Below, piece by piece: positions 1 through 7,271 of a DNA stretch of 12,100 nt; the first letter of the stretch is position 1; every line of letters starts with the position of its first letter. The DNA lies in assembly GCA_947305345.1 (NCBI GenBank), contig CAMZDH010000007.1, forward strand, positions 1 to 12,100, read 5' to 3'. This DNA comes from an uncultured Lachnospiraceae bacterium (GTDB lineage: Bacteria > Bacillota > Clostridia > Lachnospirales > Lachnospiraceae). The position numbers and the translations under genes were made by a program. Under the pieces are notes generated by a model. The model was given only the letters and a program-made list of their open reading frames with translations, did not search any database and had not been told where the DNA came from.

Positions 1-317
1 AGATCTGGGAGCTTGCCGACCCGGTCGTTTCTCCGGCCTATACCGAGGGGCTGAAGGGCACGCCGAACGAGCTGAAGCTGAAATACCTCGCGGACAACGA
101 GTTTAAGGACCTTTCCGGGGAAGCGCTGAAAAACGCGATCTCCGAGCGCATTAAAAAGAAGGACAGCGACCTGAAAGGCAAGATGGCTTCCGAAGGCACG
201 ACGCCGCGGCAGCTCACTGACCTCATCGGATCGCTTTCGGATCTTACGAGCGGCTCCGGCGACAAGGGCACGCCGGTCGTGCTGATCCAGGGCTATTTCG
301 ACAACTATACCAATTGA
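1..317 (+). CDS. 3' end of an unrecognised protein gene
   Basis: The reading frame is open from the first full codon (position 3) to TGA at 315-317, giving the last 104 residues of a protein that starts before the window. I do not recognise the family. The fragment is hydrophilic and rich in Lys, Asp and Glu. It has a probable helical stretch (LSGEALKNAISERIKKKDSD), a short Gly/Ser-rich stretch (TSGSGDKG) and ends in a hydrophobic/aromatic tail (VVLIQGYFDNYTN). No membrane segment is visible in this part. Codon use matches the genes downstream and the next gene starts 33 nt later behind a good RBS, so it is probably the upstream member of the same transcript. That it is coding is well supported; its function is unknown. 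Confidence 0.75.
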   Translation, partial: IWELADPVVSPAYTEGLKGTPNELKLKYLADNEFKDLSGEALKNAISERIKKKDSDLKGKMASEGTTPRQLTDLIGSLSDLTSGSGDKGTPVVLIQGYFDNYTN

Positions 318-350
318 CAACGGCGGTTTTCAAGCAAAGGAGAAAACAAA

Positions 351-3047
351 ATGCCACAGAAAAAGGGTAGAGAAACGACTCCAACAGGCGGAAACGGAAA
401 GCTCCACCGCCGAGGCGAAGGGCTGAACACCGGCCCGGTCGGCAACGGCCCGCGCGGCAATTCCTCGCAGAACGGCGCGAACGGAAGGACCGGAACGGCT
501 TCGAACGCCGGCCGTCCGAGCAGCGGCTCCGGCTTTGGCAGTTCAGGCCCGAGACCTTCCGCCGGCTCTCGTCCTTCGGGCGGCGGCACACCGAAGGGCG
601 GTCCGGAGAAAGGGATTCTGACAGACCTCCTGACCGGCGGTTCCTCGTCCTCCTCCTCGTCCTCTTCTTCCTCCGGCAAAACGAGCGGGATCAACGTCAA
701 GACGATCATCATCATCGTGATCGCGGCGGTCGTGCTGTTCGGCGGCGGCGGAAAACTGTTCTCCTGTCTGACCGGCGGCAGCAGCACCACCAACACCGGT
801 AACGACACCGGCATCATCTCGAGTCTTCTGGGACAGTCGACCTCGAACATGGGCTCGGTGCTTTCGGGCCTCGGCCTCTCGAACCTGCTCGGCGGCTCGG
901 GCTCCGGCACGAGCTCCCTCGTCGGGAACCTCGCGGGCAGCGCGGTGACGGGACTCGTCAACAACTGGGTAGGCAAAGACAATACGGGCAAGCTCAACAA
1001 GGAAGTTGCGAGCGGTGCCCGTCCGAAATATACGACGATCAAGGGCAATAACAAGGACAAAGTGACCATCATGGTCTACATGTGCGGCACGGACCTCGAA
1101 TCTAAGTACGGCATGGCGTCCTCCGACTTGGCTGAGATGAAGAAGGCGACGTTCGGCTCGAACGTGAAGTTGATCGTCTATACCGGCGGCTGCAAGCAGT
1201 GGAAGTCGAGCGGCATTTCCAATACGAACAACATGATCCTGCAGATCGAAGGCGGTAAGATCAAGGTCTTGAACGACAATGAGGGCAAGGCCTCGATGGT
1301 CACGCCGTCGACGCTGTCCGGCTTCATTCAGTACTGCAAAAAGAACTTCCCGGCGAACCGGTACGACCTGATCCTTTGGGATCACGGCGGCGGATCCGTG
1401 ACCGGCTACGGCTATGACGAGAAATACGCGTCCAGCGGGTCGATGAACCTGACCGGCATCCGCACCGCATTAGAGGACGGCGGCGTGCAGTTCGATTTCA
1501 TCGGCTTTGACGCCTGTCTGATGGCGACTGCGGAGACCGCGTTCACGCTTGGCGATTTCGCGGACTACATGATTGCCTCCGAAGAATCGGAGCCCGGCAT
1601 CGGCTGGCATTATACGAACTGGCTGACGAAGCTCGGCGAGAACACCTCGCTCGATACGCCGACGATCGGCAAATACATCTGCGACGATTTCGTCAGCGCC
1701 TGCGCATCCTCCTGCGCCGGCCAGAGCACGACGCTTTCGGTCATCGACCTCGCGGAGTTCACGAAGACCGTTCCGGACAAGCTGACCGCGTTCGCGAAGG
1801 CGACGACAAAGAAGATCACGGGTTCAGATTACCAGACCGTCGCGAAGGCGCGGAGCTCTTCGAGAGCCTATGCTCAGACGTCCGGCATCGACCAGATCGA
1901 CCTCGTCCATTTCGCTTTGAACTTAGACACGACGGAATCCAAGGAGCTCGCGGACGCGATCCTTTCGGCCGTCAAATACAACCGCACGTCGTCCGACATG
2001 ACGAACTCCTACGGCGTGTCGATCTACTTCCCGTATCAGTCGACGAAATACGTCGATCAGGCGATTTCCACCTACAAGAACATCGGCATGGAAGACGCCT
2101 ACAGCAAGTGCATCAAGGAATTCGCTTCGATGGAAGTTTCCGGGCAGGCGGTCACAGGCGGCAACGCGGACTATTCGAGTTCCATTTTAGGGCTCCTCGG
2201 CGGCGGTTCGAACCAGTCGAATGCGTCCTCGTCCTCCTCGAGTTTGCTGAGCGGCCTCCTTTCGGGCGCGCTCGGCAGCAATACGACGAGCTCCTCCTCG
2301 GGCCTTGGCAACATCGCTTCCCTGATCTCCGGACTCGGCGGCGGGAACCTGGACTTCCTGACCGGGCGGACGCTGACGAACGACGAGGTTGCGGAATATC
2401 TTTCGACGACACTCCTCGACCCTGCGAAGCTCAACTGGAAGGACGGGCCGAAGGAGAGCCTGTACATTACGCTTTCGAAGGACGAATGGGCGCTCGTCAC
2501 GGATCTTCAGCTGTCCATGTATTACGACGACGGCGAGGGTTTCATCGACCTCGGCATGGACCGCATTTTTGACTTTGACGACAGCGGGAATCTCCTTGCG
2601 CCGCAGTCCGCTTCCTGGCTCACGATCAACGGCGAACTCGTCCCGTTCTACTTCGACCGTTCGGTCGGAACGGGCGACGACTGGCAGATCGAAGGCCATG
2701 TCCCGGTGCTGATCGACGGGGAGCGCGCAAACCTGATCATCGTCTTCAATGAAGCAAATCCGAAGGGCTTTGTCGCGGGCGCCGCGCCGGTCTATGAAGA
2801 AGGCATTGAAGTCATCGCGAAGAACGTGACCGAACTGGAGATCGGCGCGAAGATCGACTTCATCGCGGATTACTACACCTACGATGGCGTATACGAAAAC
2901 ACTTACATGCTCGGTGACGATTCGACGATCTACGACGGCGAGCTGAAGGTCGGGTACACGGAGCTCGCGGAAGGCAAGGGCAACGCAATGTATCGCCTGA
3001 CCGACATCTACAACAACGTGTACTGGAGCGAAGCAGTTTTATATTAA
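351..3047 (+). CDS. Membrane-anchored clostripain-family (C11) cysteine peptidase
   Basis: An 898-residue protein of the peptidase C11 (clostripain) family, cysteine endopeptidases that usually cut after Arg or Lys. The catalytic pair is visible: His345 in LILWDHGGG and Cys389 in FIGFDACLMA. The catalytic domain runs from about residue 237 (KVTIMVYMCGTDLES) to 600. Residues 1-97 are Gly/Ser/Pro/Arg-rich and carry RRGEGLNTGPVG near residue 20. An 11-Ser run lies at 98-108. Residues 118-134 are one hydrophobic segment (TIIIIVIAAVVLF) with Lys117 on its N-terminal side, so I infer a cytoplasmic N-terminus and an external protease. Gly/Ser/Leu-rich blocks lie at about 140-207 and 606-667. The ~230-residue C-terminal part is probably a beta-rich accessory domain, without a name I can give. 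The start is set by AAAGGAG at 336-342, 8 nt before ATG. Substrate is unknown. The C11 assignment is firm; the topology is inferred. Confidence 0.92.
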   Translation: MPQKKGRETTPTGGNGKLHRRGEGLNTGPVGNGPRGNSSQNGANGRTGTASNAGRPSSGSGFGSSGPRPSAGSRPSGGGTPKGGPEKGILTDLLTGGSSSSSSSSSSSGKTSGINVKTIIIIVIAAVVLFGGGGKLFSCLTGGSSTTNTGNDTGIISSLLGQSTSNMGSVLSGLGLSNLLGGSGSGTSSLVGNLAGSAVTGLVNNWVGKDNTGKLNKEVASGARPKYTTIKGNNKDKVTIMVYMCGTDLESKYGMASSDLAEMKKATFGSNVKLIVYTGGCKQWKSSGISNTNNMILQIEGGKIKVLNDNEGKASMVTPSTLSGFIQYCKKNFPANRYDLILWDHGGGSVTGYGYDEKYASSGSMNLTGIRTALEDGGVQFDFIGFDACLMATAETAFTLGDFADYMIASEESEPGIGWHYTNWLTKLGENTSLDTPTIGKYICDDFVSACASSCAGQSTTLSVIDLAEFTKTVPDKLTAFAKATTKKITGSDYQTVAKARSSSRAYAQTSGIDQIDLVHFALNLDTTESKELADAILSAVKYNRTSSDMTNSYGVSIYFPYQSTKYVDQAISTYKNIGMEDAYSKCIKEFASMEVSGQAVTGGNADYSSSILGLLGGGSNQSNASSSSSSLLSGLLSGALGSNTTSSSSGLGNIASLISGLGGGNLDFLTGRTLTNDEVAEYLSTTLLDPAKLNWKDGPKESLYITLSKDEWALVTDLQLSMYYDDGEGFIDLGMDRIFDFDDSGNLLAPQSASWLTINGELVPFYFDRSVGTGDDWQIEGHVPVLIDGERANLIIVFNEANPKGFVAGAAPVYEEGIEVIAKNVTELEIGAKIDFIADYYTYDGVYENTYMLGDDSTIYDGELKVGYTELAEGKGNAMYRLTDIYNNVYWSEAVLY

Positions 3048-3058
3048 GAGGGGCGTAC

Positions 3059-4513
3059 ATGAAAAGAGCAGGCATTTTGGAACCCGTTTTCTCCCTGCCG
3101 GGACGGTTCGGCATCGGAGATTTCGGACCGGGCAGCTTTGAATTCATTGACATTTTGGCAGACGCCGGCATGAAGATCTGGCAGGTCCTGCCGCTGAATC
3201 CGTTAGGGTACGGCGAATCGCCCTACCAGCCGTTTTCTTCGTTCGCGGGCGAGACGCTCTATGTCGACCTCGACTCGCTTTATGAGGACGGGCTTTTGAA
3301 GCACCGGCCGCGGTCGTTCCAGAAGGACGCGGTCCGCGTGGACTATCAGGCGGTCCGGCAGTACAAGGAAAAATATTTCCGCGAGGCCTTCCGGGCGTTT
3401 GAAGCGCGGCGGAAGCCGGCCGGCTACCGGGCCTTCACCAAGGAAGAATGGGTCTATCCCTACGCGATGTTCATCACGCTGAAAAAGAAGAACGGGATGG
3501 TCGCCTGGACGGAGTGGCCGAAGGAAGACCGCGACTGGATCCTGAAGCGGGAAAAGCGCCCGGAACTGGACGAAGCGGTCCGCTATGAGATCTTCCTGCA
3601 GTATGAGTTCCGGATCCAGTGGCTCCGCATCAAGGCGTACGCGAATGCGCGCGGGATCCTCTTAATGGGTGACATTCCCTTCTACGTCGGACAAGATTCC
3701 CTGGACGTCTGGATGAATCAGGAGGAGTTTCTTCTCGATGAGGCCGGATATCCCGAATGGATCGCGGGCGTGCCGCCGGATTATTTCTCGGCGACCGGCC
3801 AGCGCTGGGGCAACCCGATCTACAACTGGGCGGTCATGGAGGCGAACGGCTTCCGCTTCTGGCGAAACCGCGTCAAGGGAAATGCGGTCCTCTTTGACAT
3901 GATCCGGATCGACCATTTCCGCGCGTTCGACACCTACTGGAAGATACACGCTTCCTGTCCGACCGCGATCGAAGGAAACTGGATCGAGGCGCCGGGCTAT
4001 CAGCTGTTTGACAAACTGCTTCCGGAGATCCCGAACGTCGAAATCGTCGCGGAGGACCTCGGGATGATGCGGGACGAAGTCTATGTGCTCCGGGATCATT
4101 ACGCATTCCCGGGCATGAACGTCCTGCAGTTTACGCTTCTGGATGAGAAGTTCAAGCTGCGGGAGCATATGATCACCTACACCGGCACGCACGACAACGA
4201 TACGGTCGAGGGCTGGTGGGAAACGCTCCCGATCGAGGAGCGGGAAAAGTATAATGCAGCGCTCGAGGCGCGGGGCATCCGCGTGAGCGGGGGCACCAAA
4301 GCCGAACAGTTCGTCCGCCTCGCGTTTGAGACGCCGACGGAAACCGCGATCGTGCCGGTCTGGGACGTCTTGTCCCTTCCGGGGATATGCAGGATCAACG
4401 TACCGGGGCTCATTGATCCGAGGAACTGGACGTGCCGGCAGCCGAGCCTGAAAGCATTAAAAGCGGCGGTACCCGGACTTCGGGCGCTCGCCGAAGAAAC
4501 ACATCGGATATAA
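3059..4513 (+). CDS. malQ: 4-alpha-glucanotransferase (amylomaltase, GH77)
   Basis: A 484-residue cytoplasmic GH77 disproportionating enzyme that transfers alpha-1,4-glucan segments between maltooligosaccharides and releases glucose, as used in maltodextrin and glycogen turnover. The N-terminus has the family signature (LPGRFGIGDFGP, WQVLPLNPLGYGESPYQPFSSFAG). The expected catalytic residues are present: nucleophile Asp285 in RIDHFRAF, acid/base Glu332 in VAEDLG, and transition-state Asp379 in TGTHDNDT. The family C-terminal motif is also seen (RINVPGLIDPRNW). The stretch between Glu332 and Asp379 looks shorter than in typical MalQ, which carries a longer loop before the HDN motif. The length is normal for the short bacterial type, without the extra N-terminal domains of E. 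coli MalQ. It starts 11 nt after the C11 stop, with AGAGGGG as RBS, so it is likely co-transcribed. No other glucan enzymes are nearby. Confidence 0.96.
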   Translation: MKRAGILEPVFSLPGRFGIGDFGPGSFEFIDILADAGMKIWQVLPLNPLGYGESPYQPFSSFAGETLYVDLDSLYEDGLLKHRPRSFQKDAVRVDYQAVRQYKEKYFREAFRAFEARRKPAGYRAFTKEEWVYPYAMFITLKKKNGMVAWTEWPKEDRDWILKREKRPELDEAVRYEIFLQYEFRIQWLRIKAYANARGILLMGDIPFYVGQDSLDVWMNQEEFLLDEAGYPEWIAGVPPDYFSATGQRWGNPIYNWAVMEANGFRFWRNRVKGNAVLFDMIRIDHFRAFDTYWKIHASCPTAIEGNWIEAPGYQLFDKLLPEIPNVEIVAEDLGMMRDEVYVLRDHYAFPGMNVLQFTLLDEKFKLREHMITYTGTHDNDTVEGWWETLPIEEREKYNAALEARGIRVSGGTKAEQFVRLAFETPTETAIVPVWDVLSLPGICRINVPGLIDPRNWTCRQPSLKALKAAVPGLRALAEETHRI

Positions 4514-4518
4514 AAGAC

Positions 4519-4523
4519 AGGAG
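4519..4523 (+). promoter_or_regulatory. RBS fixing the tldD start at 4531
   Basis: AGGAG lies 7 nt before ATG 4531. The same frame is open back to an ATG at 4432, but that start is inside malQ and has no RBS, and the 33 extra residues (PAAEPESIKSGG...) do not resemble the family N-terminus. Confidence 0.8.
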
Positions 4524-4530
4524 TGAACGC

Positions 4531-5961
4531 ATGAAAGTCGCATCGAGCAGGTATTTACTGGACAGAAAAGCTTATCTCAAGGAACTCATTGCCGCGCTTC
4601 GGGAAAAGTATTCCTATGCGTCCGTCCTCGCTGCGGACGCGAAGGCATATCAGTTTTCCGTTTCCCGCGCCGGGATCCAGGTCTCGGAGGACACGCGGTT
4701 TTCCGAGCGCGGGTTCGTCGTCCGCGTCTATGACGGAACGAACTACGCGGAGTATTCCTTCAATGAGATCGGCAGGGAAACGATCCCGGAGATCGTGAAG
4801 AAGGTGGAAAAGGAATTGCTCCCGCTGGACGCGGAGGTGCCGGGATCGGTCACGAAAAAACGGAACCGGCAGCAGACGGACGAAGGCACCGTTTTCTCCG
4901 GATCGACCTCTTATGAGATCCATCCGGACGAAATGGGGAACGACGAGATCGTCCGCCGGCTGAGCGCGCTCCGCGAGGACGGGCTGAAAGCGGTCGAGGG
5001 GCTGGTCGAATTCAGGACCTTCCTTTCGTATCAGGAGATCCACAAACTGTTCCTGACGGACAAGACCGACATGGAGCAGAACGTCCTGTGGACCTGCGGC
5101 GGGATCCTCGCGATGGCGCCGGCGGGCGGCGCATTGAAGGACAGCATGCAGGGCTATTCGGTGCTCGGCGGCGTGGAGCTTCTGGACCGGATGGCGCATG
5201 ACGTCGAGCGGGTCGCGAAGACCGCGGTCGAACTGACGAAAGCGGAGCCCTTAAAGCCCGGCACTTATGAATGCGTCTGCACCCCGTCCGTCACCGGCAT
5301 GATCGTCCACGAGGCTTTTGGGCACGGCGTTGAAATGGATATGTTCGTGAAGGACCGGGCGCTCGCGAAATACAACGTCGGCACAAAGGTCGCGTCCGAG
5401 CTTGTCACGATGCGGGATACCGCGTGCGCACTCAACGACGCGGGCTCGTATTTCTTTGACGACGAGGGGACGCTTTCGAAGGACACGGTCATCATTGAAA
5501 AAGGCATTTTGAAGCGCGGCATGTGCGACGCGGCGAGCGCGGGATACCTCGGCACGGAGCCGACCGGCAACGGCCGCCGAGAGAGCTTCCAGCGGAAGGC
5601 CTACACCCGGATGACCAATACGGTCTTCGAGGCGGGACACGACAAAGTCGAAGACATGATCGCCTCCGTGAAAGACGGCCTGCTCCTCGCCGAGCCGACG
5701 AGCGGCATGGAAGACCCGAAGAACTGGGGCATCCAATGTATGGTGAACTATGCGCGGGAGATCAAGGACGGAAAGCTGACCGGCCGCATTTTCTCCCCGA
5801 TCGTTTTGACGGGCTTCGTACCGGATCTATTGAAATCCATCACGATGATGAGCGACACGATGGAGACCTGCGGCAGCGGCTTCTGCGGCAAGGGACATAA
5901 GGAATGGGTCAAGGTCTCGGACGGCGGCCCCTGGATCAAGGCGACGATCCGCTTGGGTTAA
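4531..5961 (+). CDS. tldD: TldD-type zinc metallopeptidase (catalytic subunit)
   Basis: A 476-residue member of the TldD/PmbA family (peptidase U62). In E. coli, TldD and TldE form a heterodimeric protease that degrades or trims unfolded or modified peptides, including the microcin B17 leader and the antitoxin CcdA. This is the catalytic subunit: the HExxxH zinc motif is intact (His260, Glu261, His265 in VHEAFGHG), and Cys452 in SGFCGKGHKEW sits where the family has its third zinc ligand. Other family blocks follow in order: DAGSYFFDDEGT, PTGNGRRESF, RMTNT, VKDGLLL and the C-terminal GGPWIKATIRL. Residues 1 to about 220 match the peptide-binding N-terminal domain. No signal peptide is seen, so it is cytoplasmic. 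It starts 17 nt after malQ and 14 nt before its partner gene, as expected for co-expressed subunits. The natural substrate is unknown; no RiPP precursor or maturation gene is visible nearby. Confidence 0.94.
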   Translation: MKVASSRYLLDRKAYLKELIAALREKYSYASVLAADAKAYQFSVSRAGIQVSEDTRFSERGFVVRVYDGTNYAEYSFNEIGRETIPEIVKKVEKELLPLDAEVPGSVTKKRNRQQTDEGTVFSGSTSYEIHPDEMGNDEIVRRLSALREDGLKAVEGLVEFRTFLSYQEIHKLFLTDKTDMEQNVLWTCGGILAMAPAGGALKDSMQGYSVLGGVELLDRMAHDVERVAKTAVELTKAEPLKPGTYECVCTPSVTGMIVHEAFGHGVEMDMFVKDRALAKYNVGTKVASELVTMRDTACALNDAGSYFFDDEGTLSKDTVIIEKGILKRGMCDAASAGYLGTEPTGNGRRESFQRKAYTRMTNTVFEAGHDKVEDMIASVKDGLLLAEPTSGMEDPKNWGIQCMVNYAREIKDGKLTGRIFSPIVLTGFVPDLLKSITMMSDTMETCGSGFCGKGHKEWVKVSDGGPWIKATIRLG

Positions 5962-5962
5962 G

Positions 5963-5969
5963 AAGGAGG
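5963..5969 (+). promoter_or_regulatory. RBS fixing the tldE start at 5976
   Basis: AAGGAGG is a near-perfect anti-16S match 6 nt before ATG 5976. It rules out the upstream ATG at 5904, which lies inside tldD in another frame and adds an Arg-rich, non-family N-terminus. Confidence 0.85.
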
Positions 5970-5975
5970 CAGCAT

Positions 5976-7234
5976 ATGAGAGCAATGATCGTTGAAACCT
6001 TAAAGGAACTGGCGGTACCGGTCTATACGATCCACGAAAAACGGACCGAATCCGCGGAACTTTTTTTCATCAAAAAGGAGCTGGATACGCGCCGCGTAAA
6101 AGACGTGACGATCTGGAGCGTCCGCGTCTACCGCGACTTTGAAGAGGACGGCAAGCGCTATCGCGGCATGTCGGAGATCCAGGTCGCGCCGGGAACGACG
6201 AAGGAGGAGCTTCGAAAGGAGCTTTCGAAGGCATACGAAGCCGCGAAAAACGTGCGGAACGAGTGGTTCGACCTTTACAAAGGCGAGACGGAACCGGTGA
6301 AGGTCCGCGAAAACGGGCTGACGAAGCTGAGTCTTTCGGAGATCGCGGGCACATTCGCAAAGGCGATCTTCGCGGCGGATACGCGCTCCGACGCATTCTT
6401 AAACAGCGTTGAGATCTTCGCGGAAAAATACGAAGTGCGTTTCCTGTCGAGCGAAGGCTTTGAGAACGGCTACCGGACGGCCTGCTGCAAGGGTGAGTTC
6501 GTCACGCAGTGCAAGGAGCCGCAGGACGTTGAACAGTTTTTTGAATTTGAATACGAGGACCTGACGCCGGAAGCGCTGACGGAGAAGGCAGAGGCCGCGC
6601 TGAATACGGTTTCGGACCGCGCGAAGGCTTCCGTGGCGCCGAAAACCGGGACCTATGACATCGTGCTCTCTGACGATCAACTGAAGGGATTGATGACGTT
6701 CTATGGATTCCGTTCGATGGCGAATTTTGTCTACGCGGGGTATTTTGACAGCGCGGTCGGCAAGAGCCTGCAGGGCGAAGACCTGAACGGCGAAAAGCTG
6801 AACCTTTATATGGTGCCGAAGCAGCCATATTCCGACGAGGGCATTCCGATGGTGGAGCGGCAACTCCTAAAGGAAGGCAAACTCTGTTTTCTGCAGGGGC
6901 CGACACGCTTCGCGCGCTACCTCGGCATCGAACCGACCGGCGCCTACCGCGCGTGCCGTCTGGAAAACGGCACGGTCCCGTTTGAGGAGATGAAAAAGGG
7001 CTGCCTCTATCCCGTCTCGTTCTCGGATTTCCAGACCGACCCGATCTCCGGACGTTTCGGCGGCGAGATCCGCCTCGCGTACTATTACGGCGAAAACGGT
7101 GTCGAGCTCCTGACCGGCGGCTCGATCAACGGAAACCTGATGACCTGGTATTCTCGCTGGAAAGACACACAGATTCCGATTATACGGGGCCGTTTGCGGT
7201 CAAGGTCAAAGGCGTCGCCGTCGCGGGCGTGTGA
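5976..7234 (+). CDS. tldE: TldE/PmbA-like partner subunit, frameshifted near its 3' end
   Basis: The second subunit of the TldD/TldE protease, about 419 residues if the frame is restored. The order of family blocks parallels TldD: an N-terminal peptide-binding domain, then GTYDIVLSDDQLKGL at about residue 224. Where TldD has HExxxH this protein has LMTFYGFRSMAN, so zinc ligands are absent, as is normal for the non-catalytic TldE subunit. SGRFGGEIRLAYY and ELLTGGSINGNL follow near the C-terminus. After about residue 390 the frame stops making family-like sequence. The -1 frame from about 7148 reads FSLERHTDSDYTGP and then a beta-strand ending KVKGVAVAGV with TGA at 7232-7234, which is the expected C-terminal end. 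So one nucleotide appears to be missing at about 7140-7152. As printed, the original frame instead runs through into DUF1015. Either it is a sequencing or assembly error or a real lesion of the last ~25 residues. Confidence 0.85.
7140..7152 (+). other. Inferred 1-nt deletion (frameshift) in tldE
   Basis: Upstream of here codons start at positions divisible by 3 and give TldE sequence. Downstream, family-like sequence (SDYTGPFAVKVKG) is in the frame one nucleotide back, so one base is missing or two are extra. The exact position is ambiguous within about 7140-7152. No X XXY YYZ slippery heptamer is evident, which argues against programmed -1 frameshifting. Confidence 0.7.
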
Positions 7235-7258
7235 CGCATTTGCGTGGACGATCAGAAC

Positions 7259-7263
7259 AGGAG
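7259..7263 (+). promoter_or_regulatory. RBS giving the DUF1015 gene its own start at 7272
   Basis: AGGAG lies 8 nt before ATG 7272. It supports separate translation of the DUF1015 protein even though the frame is open continuously from tldE as printed. Confidence 0.8.
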
Positions 7264-7271
7264 AGCTGAAC

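Noticed and set aside
314..342. Perfect TTGACA hexamer at 314-319, overlapping the first gene's stop, as a promoter for the C11 gene
   Set aside because: At 17 nt spacing the -10 position reads AAGGAG, which is the RBS; no TATAAT-like hexamer follows at 16-18 nt.
305..1385. Long minus-strand open frames (255 and 280 codons) opposite the C11 gene
   Set aside because: They are rich in Pro, Arg and Glu runs, mirror the Gly/Ser-rich coding strand and have no RBS or family motifs; they are shadows of a GC-rich gene.
2108..2572. Plus-strand 154-codon open frame inside the C11 gene
   Set aside because: It overlaps a region with clear C11 coding, is Arg/Pro-rich, has no RBS and no recognisable domain.
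4531..7234. RiPP or bacteriocin maturation locus, because TldD/TldE process modified peptides
   Set aside because: No precursor-like small gene, modification enzyme or exporter is visible; TldD/TldE pairs are common outside such loci.
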